Positions 36,722 to 45,920 of a stretch of DNA of 64,000 nucleotides are shown in pieces. The DNA comes from Diphasiastrum complanatum. Its lineage: Eukaryota > Streptophyta > Lycopodiopsida > Lycopodiales > Lycopodiaceae. The stretch is from the NCBI GenBank assembly GCA_029204225.1, contig CM055107.1, positions 43,257,507 through 43,321,506 of the forward strand, given 5' to 3'. The first letter of the stretch is position 1. Every line of letters begins with the position of its first letter. A model generated the notes under the pieces. The model was not told the origin of the DNA and did not search any database. It was given only the letters and a program-made list of their open reading frames with translations. Both the position numbers and the translations under genes were made by a program.

Positions 36722-37543
36722 TCAAAAGAGGTTAATACCAAAACTCTCACCTATAAGAACTCCTAAACCGAAGGCAATTGCCACCAAAGAGGAAGCCCAT
36801 GTAAGGCGGTGAGTAATCCATGGAACCCTCTCCTGAAGTGCTTCGCTACATGATCCAATAAAAGCAGTGTAACTACCCATGGCAATGACTGTTCCAACTA
36901 GAAACATACCCAGAAAAGCGAACCCAGAAAAACGTGAAGGGAGGGCAAGAGCTGGTAGAATCATCAAAAGAGCATCTGGCTGCAACCCATAAACTAATCC
37001 AGTAGCAAAAGTGAGACCTAGAGATTTTTTTGCAGCTGGAACCCCTTTTAAGGATCCAGATGATTGACCAGTGTTTTGTCCCTGTTCATTACCAGCTAAG
37101 CATGAAACTGGTACTTCCTGAGCTTCCTTTATCCCCACTACTCCTATTGCTATCAAAGTTATTCCCACCACCCGTGCTCCCCACGTGCGTATAAGTTCAA
37201 TGTGCAGCTTATCCTTTAAAAGCAAGAAGGCAATACCAAAAAGCACCTGTCCAGCATCATGGCCAACTCCCCATAGTGCTCCCACAGCAGCACTCTCAAC
37301 TTTGGAGCGACCAATACATAGTGGAGCCAGTGCAGCAAGGTGATCTGGACCTGTTAGGGCGTGGAGGCACCCAGCTACAAGTCCTGTCCAAGCACTTGTC
37401 AAAACCTCCAGTCCTCGAGTCTTAGCGGAACTGGATGCAGCTGCAGCAACAGTTTTCCCTCCAATCGCTGCCAGTGCTCTCCCAGACCACAAAGTCAGTA
37501 GACATCCAACTCCAAATGTTACTACATGCATCACTCTTGGAAC
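36722..37543 (-). CDS. NiCoT-family (nickel/cobalt-type) membrane transporter, chloroplast-type, 3' exon
   Basis: The minus-strand frame encodes 273 residues of a plant high-affinity nickel-transport-family protein. The key signature HALTGPDHLAAL (about 61-72, HX4DH) is followed by GHDAGQVLFG (95-104), a second half starting at GLVYGLQPDAL (about 182-192), and FLVGTVIAMGSYTAFIG (214-230). It ends at TGA with ESFGINLF. About six or seven hydrophobic segments are visible, including 4-23, 125-138, 191-222 and 251-266. In homologues as I recall them the residue before GLQPD is usually His; here it is Tyr. A good acceptor (gatcag) at 37544-37545 and loss of homology beyond it mark this as a 3' exon, phase 0. 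Plant members are predicted plastid-envelope or thylakoid metal transporters, so an upstream exon should supply the transit peptide. The substrate cannot be read from sequence. This is the only clear host gene in the window. Confidence 0.9.
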   Translation of the reverse strand, partial: VPRVMHVVTFGVGCLLTLWSGRALAAIGGKTVAAAASSSAKTRGLEVLTSAWTGLVAGCLHALTGPDHLAALAPLCIGRSKVESAAVGALWGVGHDAGQVLFGIAFLLLKDKLHIELIRTWGARVVGITLIAIGVVGIKEAQEVPVSCLAGNEQGQNTGQSSGSLKGVPAAKKSLGLTFATGLVYGLQPDALLMILPALALPSRFSGFAFLGMFLVGTVIAMGSYTAFIGSCSEALQERVPWITHRLTWASSLVAIAFGLGVLIGESFGINLF

Positions 37544-37545
37544 CT

Positions 37546-38639
37546 GATCATAGCATAGACATGACAAAGCAACAGGTTATTATTGCGAATAGAAGGCGAA
37601 AACTGAATATCTGCAACGAACCTATATGTCGACACAATCATCAGCTTTAGTAAGTGAAGCTTGACGTTTAACAGTATCAAAAAATACTAATATATAACAG
37701 CTGCCAGGAGGTTCCACAAGTCTATTACACTTGCAAAGAGATATATTCATCTGCTAAAAAGGTTGAAACAAGGTGGATGGCTTATATAAAAAAAACCCAC
37801 TATAGGATATCCTTTTATGATACAAATCGCTAAGGGAGCAAGATATGCATCTAACAGGGACATGATGTGAGACATTACCTTAAAAAAAACATTTCAAGTA
37901 AACTAGATACATATGCTTGCCTGCACCTCATCATTAACCTCAGGATATCCCTCTCTTAATCAAGATTTGCAAATCCTTGATCATCAGCAGATAATGACAT
38001 TTCTATATTAGGCAAGCTGCAAGTCCTTCCCCAAAGAATCCAATCTAAGAAGCTATGAAGGTTTCTGTCCTGAAAACCTGACAGCAACTTTGAGAGAATG
38101 AAATGAGAAAGGATATAAGTTGTATAGATTCACTACAGCATGCTTGAGGCATATCCCTAGTCACAGTTTTGGGTCAGATACAAGTATCTCTTTTTCCATT
38201 GGTCAACCAGCATCCCACTGTCTGGTCACGAGACATCTCTTACCATTGATTTCAAGGACAAAGTACAGCTTACAACATATTGTGGTTCACCAGATGGCAA
38301 TGAACCAGAAAACTTGCGGACAAAGAAAGAATTTTCAGATCTACCCTAATGATGATCCACAAAAGATTCAGCTCGCAGCCATGCCCCTTGATGGCAAAGC
38401 TTCCACTTAAAAGCTAGTGGTGAACACATAGATATCACGACTTTTGCTTGGCTGAATGTTAGGTTTTTTAGCAAGATATTCATGCTCTGATTGATCCATG
38501 GTGCAGCCATGACAAAGCAATGTATCTTAAAGCCTGCATAAACATGTACCTTATTCAAATGTTATCCAAGAGCTGAATTTAGTCACCTCATGCATACCCA
38601 CAAGCCTGTATGCATGTGGAGCCAAGATCTTTTGGATCT
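37546..38639. other. Probable intron sequence of the transporter gene
   Basis: Upstream of the NiCoT exon on its strand. No exon, domain or element boundary is recognisable. The piece nearest the acceptor is moderately pyrimidine-rich on the minus strand. Confidence 0.5.
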
Positions 38640-39718
38640 TGAATCCATACAACTTTGCCTATATGTTCCTTGTTTTGGAGCGGCTCATAAAAGTGCATGC
38701 AAGCCTGAGGCAAACGGTGGTTTCAAACCATTGGGCAGAGTGGGGCCCGTCACGAGAAGCCAGGGCCAAGAGATTTGAGGCGACCGTGATGGGGACTGCA
38801 TTTTGGGATGATGCACGTGCCATTGTCATATCCATGCAGCCTATATATAGTGTGTTGAGCCTTACTAATAGAGAGGGTTGCACTTTAGGCCTTCTCTATG
38901 AGTTTATGGATAGACTAGGAGAGCAGCTTCAGAGTTGCACCAGCATAGCTCCTGACAGGTATATTACTACGTTGAAAGTTGATTCTTCATTGAACATTCA
39001 TGATTAGTTAATAGTAATGGGTATTTGCAAATTTGATTTCATAATCGGAATCAGGGTTCTAGAGACTTGAATGCTCAAACTTCACTCCTGATTGTTTGCA
39101 GGCTGGAAGAAGTAAGGGGCCAGTTTCTAGACAGGTGGCAGTTGTTCAACCTCTGCATGTCGTGGCTTGCTTGCTTCATCCACTATGGAAGAAGGAAGAT
39201 CAATTCCATGATCGAGAGATCAGGCAGGGATGGCATTCCTATGTCTCCCCTGTCTATCCTGATCCTAGGGATCAAGATGCACTCATGGATTACTTGAATT
39301 TATTCAGGTATGTAATTAGTAATTACAAGCTACAGCCTACTAGCTAGCAGTAAGTACTCAATAGTTATAACTTTTTACTTGCCAATTGGTGCCATCATGA
39401 ATCATGATTCAAATTTCATCTATGTAGTATGTACTAAAGTCTAAGTTAGTAGTAAGCATTTAGTATTTACTATTTTGAATGGTGATGAATGTTGAATGTT
39501 CAAGACCGAGTGCCTCGATTTCGGTCGTGCAACTGCCATGTTGAGGGAAGGGCCATTGCGCCCTGTTTCATGGTGGATGAAGTATGGGAATGATGTTCCC
39601 AAGTTGCAGAAACTTGCCATCCGTGTCCTCTCACAACATTCCGCAGCAGTTGCATGTTTTGCTGATGCTCATCAAGATTTAGGGTGCAGATGCTTTTGCC
39701 TATCCTCATTGTAAGCAA
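38640..39718 (+). pseudogene. hAT transposase C-terminal relic with introns
   Basis: Three exon-like blocks read as the C-terminal half of a plant hAT (DUF659-type) transposase. 38640-38958 has the FWDDARAIVISMQPIYSVLSLTNRE region and ends at a CAG|GTATA donor. 39102-39307 follows a TTTGCAG acceptor and carries DRWQLF and, one frame over, HPLWKKEDQFHDREI; so it contains a frameshift. 39505-39715 holds the hAT dimerisation segment (RPVSWWMKYGNDVPKLQKLAIRVLSQHS). The transposase would bind terminal repeats and cut DNA as a dimer. The N-terminal BED/DUF659 half is not found upstream. It is a separate copy from the hAT at 41540, since its order relative to that element is C-terminal first. Confidence 0.8.
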
Positions 39719-39940
39719 TAATCACTCACATTATAGAAAGTTGAGCACATTGTCAAGAGAGAAAAGCGTAAATTGTACTATTGCATGATACTATGAGAAT
39801 CACATAATGACAAAGATAAACCATAGAGAGAAATGTAATTCGTTGGTGTATCCTCATATCTGATCCACTTAATACAACTCCCTTTACAGCTATGAAGGGG
39901 CCAAGGTGGGTTTGATAATCATAGTACTTGAGGCACATGG

Positions 39941-41200
39941 TGTTAGTACCCCTAATCCTAATATTTGATTGGCCATGCCTGCGTGCTATTATAGGGGCCA
40001 AATCTATATTTAGTAAATCATAAAGTCAAGTCAATTAGACATGTTTGTAGGAGGGCACACTGATACTAGTATAGAGTTTGGTTTTACACTTAGAAATTCA
40101 TTATGGGTCTTTATCCAAAATAGAGTATAACTTTAGCAATTAGTTTTTCGGCTTTTAAGCTTTTGCTTTTAGCTTTTGACTAGAGAAACTATATAAGAGA
40201 GGCTGGCATCCCACCTCAGGTCATTCCATTGTATAGAGCTTTGCTAATTCTTCTATAATCTGAGTTCTCTTTAATCTCTATGCTGATCTTTACTTGTGAG
40301 TGCTAATACGATTAGTTAACTCCTATCTAGAATTTATGGATCAAATTCTGACATGGTATCAAAGCAGGCTTTGTGACCTTGGAACTTGTGCGAGCAGATT
40401 ATTGGAGGGCCTGAAGCTGCATGTGGAGTCAACGTTGTCAAGAGGACAACAGGAATCTTCTAGGAGAAGATTTGATCGTCGGAGGGAAGTTACTGGCTGT
40501 CTACAGATCTGAATGCTGTCTACAGTTCACTGATAGACCTGAATCAGTTTGCTGGATTCTGATTACCGCCGATTGTTCGCTGGATTCAGATATTCGCTGA
40601 GCTGGATCAGACCTGGACCTGATCGCTATGCTGGAATCAGATCATTGCCCATAGATCGCTGACAGATCTGTTCGCTGCTACAGATTGGTATCAGATTGCT
40701 GACAGACCTGAATCAGATCGCTGGCTGTTGTATCTGTAGCAGCCTAAAACTGGATGGGTTGTTGACTGCAGGTTTAGTGTCTGCAAGAGACCTGATCACT
40801 GCTGGAAATCTAATCGCTGCTGACTGATCGCTGACCTGTGAATACCTACAAATCTGCTAGCTGGCAGGGTTGTTGATCTACAGATCTGGTACTACAGGTC
40901 AGGTTACTAAGTTGCTACCGATCAGTATCATTGAACGATGCTGTGTTACCGGAGTCTAGCAAGCTAGATGGTACAAACTACAGCATATGAAAGTTCAAGA
41001 TGCAAAATACTTTCCAAGATCGAGAATATTGGGACATTGTCACAAGTGCGGAGATACCTCCTACTACAGATGGATTTGCGAGAGTATTAGAGGCGGAGGA
41101 GAAAAGCTCACCATATCATTAACTTGCCTGTTTTAGATATGATTGTACCTCACAGCAGGGATGCTGCTGGACCCAAGGAGGCTTGGACTTGCCACTTCAG
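39941..41200 (+). mobile_element. Copia E fragment, plus-strand copy
   Basis: A 413-bp LTR (39941-40353, TGTTAGTACC start, TTCTGACA end, TATATAAG box at about 40189) is followed by the primer-binding site, a repeat-rich leader with many degenerate copies of a gatcgctgacagatctg-type unit (40500-40900), and the gag N-terminus (about 40930-41190: VLPESSKLDGTNY, QDREYWDIVT). The gag has a stop where the inverted E copy has Trp. The element breaks off in gag at about 41190; no 3' LTR. Confidence 0.85.
40354..40365 (+). promoter_or_regulatory. Primer-binding site of copia E
   Basis: TGGTATCAAAGC follows the LTR end; one base differs from the TGGTATCAGAGC seen in the other copia elements here. Confidence 0.8.
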
Positions 41201-42346
41201 TGGCCAGTGACTAGTCTACATTATGTATGTAAAACTAGGAAGTACGTTGTTTGAAATGAAAAGAAGTTAATGTTTTCTAGTCTTCTAATATTATACAAAC
41301 AAATTTGGCATTATTTCGGATAGGCAGATCCTTTTTGAGAGGGCATGATTCTAAACAACCAACATGGTCGATTCTTTCATTTCTAACAAGGTTATTCTAA
41401 AAAGTTTAAAAACCTTATCTTTAATAGTCCTGATTTAAATTGCATGCTCTTCAACAATAGTTGGAATATATCTCTCTTTCAACATTTTCTACAGTAGCTG
41501 GAGTGTGATTTGCTCTAATGATCATTTGTTGGAGGGAGACAATGTTTCATGGGGTCGTTTCGTACATCGTTTGAAATTAGTTTGAAACGCGTATGAAACG
41601 GCTGGTTCAGGTTCGAAACGGGATTTTTTTTTTTAATGTGTTTTTAAGGGTTTTTGGGGTTTACACATGTCATAGAAAGTCTAGTACCAAGTAGATACAT
41701 CCAATTTCATGAGCATGGATAGGTTATTAGGTTGCGAGAATCTGTTCATGCCCATTGCCAATACAAAGCTTATGGCCCTTGAGAAATCATGCAGCATGCT
41801 CAAGTCACATCCTACAAGTGCATTCAAATTTCAAGAAGTATGCAAAGACACGACCATCATCATGATTCATCTTTAGAGTCTTGTAACTTGTAAGTACTTA
41901 CTACTAAGAGAACAAGAACTTTAGCTCGTGAGGGTTTGCATGCCCATTGCCCATTGCAATTTGCCACATGGTAGTAGGTAATTGATAACGTGTCAACAAT
42001 CACACTTCTATGCACGCAACACATCACAGTCTCAAATATCCAAGAACTTCCAGAAATTATAAATAGTAAAGTTATAAACTATACAATGTACTGACCAGTG
42101 ACCACTGACAAATCACAAATTACAATTCAAGAGTCAAGTTTAAACTTTAGTCATTATCAATGTTGTGTCGAATTGCGATTCGTTGAAAGAATCGCAATTC
42201 GAAAGTCCTTTTCGAAAAGGTCCGGTTCGAACCGTTTTTTGGCTGTTCGAACCGTTTTCAAAAAAAAAAAACTCGTTACCTCCTGCTCGTCGGACCTCCT
42301 GACTCCTCGCGACAGGGTCAATCCCAAAGGTTCCCAAATTTCCGCG

Positions 42347-42347
42347 C

Positions 42348-42417
<70 letters not shown>
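42347..42417. repeat. (GA)n microsatellite
   Basis: About 35 GA dinucleotides inside the hAT element; further GA-rich sequence follows to 42460. Frames across it (Arg-Glu, Ser-Leu) are not genes. Confidence 0.97.
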
Positions 42418-42421
<4 letters not shown>

Positions 42422-42512
42422 AGCCAGTTCCGAGAGAGATCCGAGAGAGAGAGAGAGAGAGGGGTGGAGTTGTGTGTGTGCACTGTGTGTGACAATTGAC
42501 TGTTGACAAATG

Positions 42513-42662
42513 TGTGTGTGTGTGTGTGTGTGTGTGTTTGACAAATGTGTGTGTGTGTGTGTTTGATAGTGTGTGTGTGTGTGTTTGACAAATGTGTGTG
42601 TGTGTGTGTTTGATAGTGTGTGTGTGTGTGTGTTTGACAATGTGTGTGTGTGTGTGTGTGTG
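42513..42662. repeat. Compound (GT)n microsatellite with a 30-40-bp higher-order unit
   Basis: Runs of 6-13 GT units are separated by TTTGACAAAT or TTTGATAGT spacers, the pair recurring about every 32 bp, inside the hAT element upstream of the transposase start. Confidence 0.95.
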
Positions 42663-42860
42663 AAATTTGAATAGATTCTTAAGTTAGAAGAGTGTGTTTG
42701 AGTCTTTGAGAGAGAGGGAGGTAGACTTAGGGGTGGGGGGGGTGGGGGGGTGGGTGTGTGTGTGGAGGGAGGTCCGAGGGAGAGTTAGCCTTTAGGTGTG
42801 TGTGAGTGAAAAATCAGAATTTAGGAGGGAGAGAGAGACTAGAATCTAGGTATTAGATAC

Positions 42861-43786
42861 CATGCCGAGAGAGAAGGATCCCTTGTGGGATCATGTGACA
42901 GTTGCTTCTATTTATGGCACCTCAGGCACTAAGAGGTGCACAAGTATTGTGGCAAGGACTACACAGGTGGCCCCACTAGAATAAAGGCACACCTATTGCG
43001 TCTATGTGGTTTTGAGATCGCAGGTTGTGCGCGAGCACCTGACTCATTGATGATACCTGCAGCTCCATCTACGGCTACCTCGGAGAGTCATCATTTGTCC
43101 ACAGGTTGGTGATCGTAATCAGTGATTCGGAATTCCGAAGCTGTTAATAGTTATAAATCCATTATCCTATCACCTGAGTTATTGACAATTGTAAGTTGTT
43201 GCTGGATGCTAAATAGAAAATATTTGCATTGATGATTGTGTTGTAAATTATAATTTATAATTCATTGCATATCGTATGTACTTTGACATTACTACAATCT
43301 ACAGACTACTACAGTCTATCACGATTCATCTATCTCCATTGTAATTTGTTGTAGATTCTAGAATCTGGATAGTAACTATTAATTTGTGGCCATTGGCAAT
43401 GTGCAACAGTTCCAGCAGACCCTTCCACATCACAGGGTCAGACTCAGAGTCAAAGTGATGTGGCAGCACCGTTGTCACGAGGCTCTTCTCATGCCCAGAG
43501 CCGTATTGGTACACATCTTAGGGGCAGAGATGTGTATGTGGCATCCTTCCAGCAAAATAACAAGGAGATAGCCAATGTATATGTTAGGAGGTGTTTCTAC
43601 ATGTGCAACCTCCCCTTTCACTTGACTGCGACCCCTGCATGGAGAGAGATGATGAGACATGTATCTAGGATTGGTTCAAAGTGGGAGGGACCATCCATGC
43701 AGCAGTTGAGGACGACTCAGTTGGTTGTCGAGCGAGACTCCGTGGATAGGGAGCTAGAGCCTATCAGGAGATCATGGGCCACGTAA
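42861..43786 (+). pseudogene. hAT transposase N-terminal part (BED finger, DUF659), frameshifted
   Basis: ATG at 42861 starts MPREKDPLWDHV, the usual lead into a plant BED zinc finger. The finger loses one base near 42940, so its first Cys is in one frame and YCGKDYTGGPTRIKAHLLRLCG in the next. After a likely intron, 43386-43786 encodes the start of DUF659 (SFQQNNKEIANVYVRRCFYMCNLPFHL...WREMM, then GPSMQQLRTTQL), again with a frameshift near 43455. It ends at ACGTAAAT, a plausible splice donor. The next exons are missing because copia E lies at 44035 onward. BED binds DNA; DUF659 forms part of the transposase fold. Confidence 0.82.
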
Positions 43787-44034
43787 ATCATGATTCCTAA
43801 ACCCTACTTTAATGTAATTAGTGATTAATAATTACTTATATGTATTGTCATTTATGTTCTAACTTGAAATTCCAAGTTTGAAGTGGCGAGTGCCAAGCTC
43901 TAACTTCTAAGTTCTATCTCTCAACTTTTATGTTTTAAAAATTAAGATTGACTGAAATAGTTATATTTATTGACAAGTCACCAATTACATAAATTGTTAA
44001 ATTTTAATGCAATTGACAATTGCCATCTGAAATC

Positions 44035-44976
44035 TCAATAGTCTTCTTCCTTTGAGAAGCCACTACCAGAAGATGTCGATGCCGAAAACAACTCATAGTC
44101 TTCAATATCCAAAGCACTCAATTTTGCATTAGATGTTTCTTTTTCTTCAGAAAAATTCCCGTCCTGCATTTTCTTGAACTTGTTATGCCAACACTCCTTT
44201 GCATAATGTCCTGATTTTCCGCAAATAAAACAGTTTCCTTTTCGAACCACTTTCTTTCCATCTTCTAATCGATTTGATTGATTCTCCTCCATATCTTGCT
44301 GCTTCTTCTTCTTCTTCTTCCCTTTGCCACCCTTCTTGGAACTTTGCTCTTGTTTCTTTGCCAGGAATGCCTGTTCCTTGAAATCGTCCCTGTTGACAAT
44401 ATTTTGTCGTCTCATTTCTTCCTGTAGTAATATGGCATTCAGCTCATCGAAAGAAGGCCTCGTTTCTCTTAACGATAGCATCATTACAAAGTTTTGATAG
44501 GCCAAAGGTAGACTATTAAGTACAATGGATACCAACACTGAATCTTGAACAGTTTCTCCAACGGCAATAAGTTGTCCTCTCAGATCTTTCACCCGAGTAA
44601 AGTAGTCTGTTACTGATTCACCTGTACCCATCTTCAATGTATGAAGCTTATTAGTCAAGAATAAGATTCGTGATTGATTTACCATCTCATACAAGTTCTT
44701 CAGTATATCCCAAGCCTCCTTGGGTCCAGCAGCATCTTTGATATGAGGTATGATCATATCTCTAACTGATAAGTTGATGATATGATGAGCTTTTCTTCTA
44801 CGTTTCTGATACTCCCGCAACTCCCTGTCAATGGTAGGAGGTATCTCAACACCTGTGACGATATCCCAATATTCTCTATCTTGGAGAATATTCTGCATCT
44901 TGAACTTCCATATGTTGTAGTTCGTTCCATCTAGCTTGCTAGACTCCGGTAACACAGCATCATTCAATCCTGCCAT
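44035..44976 (-). CDS. Copia E gag, open frame of 313 aa
   Basis: An uninterrupted gag: LPESSKLDGTNYNIWKFKMQNIL at the N-terminus, the UBN2/DUF4219-like gag body (KEAWDILKNLYE, LTNKLHTLKMGTGESVTDYFTRV, VLNSLPLAYQNFV), a poly-Lys stretch, a CCHC knuckle CFICGKSGHYAKEC at about 247-260, and an acidic tail ending in TGA. It stops just short of where protease should begin, so it is either a gag-only truncation or the stop marks the deletion junction. It would bind RNA and assemble particles; no promoter of its own remains complete upstream. Confidence 0.8.
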   Translation of the reverse strand: MAGLNDAVLPESSKLDGTNYNIWKFKMQNILQDREYWDIVTGVEIPPTIDRELREYQKRRRKAHHIINLSVRDMIIPHIKDAAGPKEAWDILKNLYEMVNQSRILFLTNKLHTLKMGTGESVTDYFTRVKDLRGQLIAVGETVQDSVLVSIVLNSLPLAYQNFVMMLSLRETRPSFDELNAILLQEEMRRQNIVNRDDFKEQAFLAKKQEQSSKKGGKGKKKKKKQQDMEENQSNRLEDGKKVVRKGNCFICGKSGHYAKECWHNKFKKMQDGNFSEEKETSNAKLSALDIEDYELFSASTSSGSGFSKEEDY

Positions 44977-44990
44977 AATACTATCTATAG

Positions 44991-45130
44991 ACTACCAGCG
45001 AACCAGCTCTGTCAAACTACCAGCGAACCAGCTCTGTCAGAAGACTACCAGCGAACCAGCTCTATCAGACTACCAGCAAACAGCTCTGTCAGACCACCAG
45101 CGAACCGCTCTGTCAGACTATCAGTGAACA
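44991..45130. repeat. Minisatellite in the copia E leader, about six 22-26-bp units
   Basis: Units of the form CTACCAGCGAACCAGCTCTG plus TCAGA follow one another with small length changes. Related but more diverged units fill the leader of the plus-strand E copy (40500-40900). Confidence 0.88.
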
Positions 45131-45186
45131 GATCCCAGATCTGTTCTGCAGTGATCCAATATTATAGACAGTCAATGATCTGCAGG

Positions 45187-45310
45187 CAATCAATCTGATT
45201 TCTGCAATCAGTAGGCAGCAATCCAACATGCAGCCAGCAATCTGTCTCAATCAATCTGATTTCTGTAATCAGTAGGCAGCAATCCAACATGCAGCCAGCA
45301 ATCTGCACCA
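45187..45310. repeat. Two tandem copies of a 62-bp unit in the copia E leader
   Basis: AATCAATCTGATTTCTG...CAACATGCAGCCAGCAATCTG occurs at 45187 and again at 45249 with one or two differences. Confidence 0.85.
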
Positions 45311-45920
45311 AACAACCAGCGATCGATCTCTGATAGACACCAACAGCAGATCTGATACCACCAGCAGAGATCCAGGTGCAGAGATCCAGATCCGTTGTCT
45401 TCCCAACAACGTCAACTCCACATGCAGCTTTGTCTCCTCTTAAACACGAATTTACTATAAATAGAATGGCCCCTAAAAATAGCACGCAGGCATGGCCAAA
45501 CTATCATTAAGGGGTATCAAATAAACATTAATTCCTAACAAAGAGTTAGGATGTCCAGTAAGGGTTTATTGGCTTTTTTAGTTGTTTTGGCAGTTAGGGC
45601 CTTATTTAGCTACATTTGGGACCTCAAAAATATGTGAATGCATGTGGCTCAAGTTGATATGCATGGCACAGCCATTTCTACAAAGGAGACCTTAAGTTGT
45701 GGGATGGGAGGCTGGAAACTTTTATTGGAAATTATGAATACTATTGATGGGTCCTCCTCTAGTAGCTTTTACTAATAGAGATATGAGTTTCTTTGAGGGA
45801 TAACTAAGAAAGGCACAATTTAGTATAACGAAACGAAAACTGAAATGGCGTTTTGAAACGAGGTCGTTTCGAACGCGTTTCAGCGTTCGAAACGCGTTTC
45901 AAGGAAACATTGGAGGGAGA

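Larger units (their letters stand above)
44035..45540 (-). mobile_element. Copia E fragment, inverted, inside the hAT element
   Basis: On the minus strand it starts TGTTAGGAATTAATG at 45540 (LTR start, aligning with the plus-strand E LTR at 39941), keeps only about the first 110 bp of LTR, then a repeat-rich leader, then gag. It breaks off right after gag at about 44030, so protease onward and both complete LTRs are missing. Confidence 0.82.
41532..45920 (+). mobile_element. hAT transposon with intact ends and 8-bp target duplication
   Basis: The element proper is 41540-45912. It begins CAATGTTTC and ends GAAACATTG, a perfect 9-bp terminal inverted repeat. GAGGGAGA flanks both ends (41532-41539 and 45913-45920), the 8-bp duplication characteristic of hAT. 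Subterminal regions are dense in GTTTCGAAACG-like words (41548-41625 and 45825-45903), the usual kind of transposase-binding repeats. It carries the N-terminal transposase exons (42861-43786), microsatellites, and a copia E fragment (44035-45540) where the rest of the transposase should be. Confidence 0.93.

Noticed and set aside
42098-42640. Frames across the GA and GT tracts (Thr-His, Ser-Leu, Arg-Glu repeats)
   Set aside because: Microsatellite translation; opposite strands and several frames are equally open.
44991-45130. CRISPR-like array of short repeats
   Set aside because: Units are contiguous with no unique spacers and sit in a retrotransposon leader of a plant genome.
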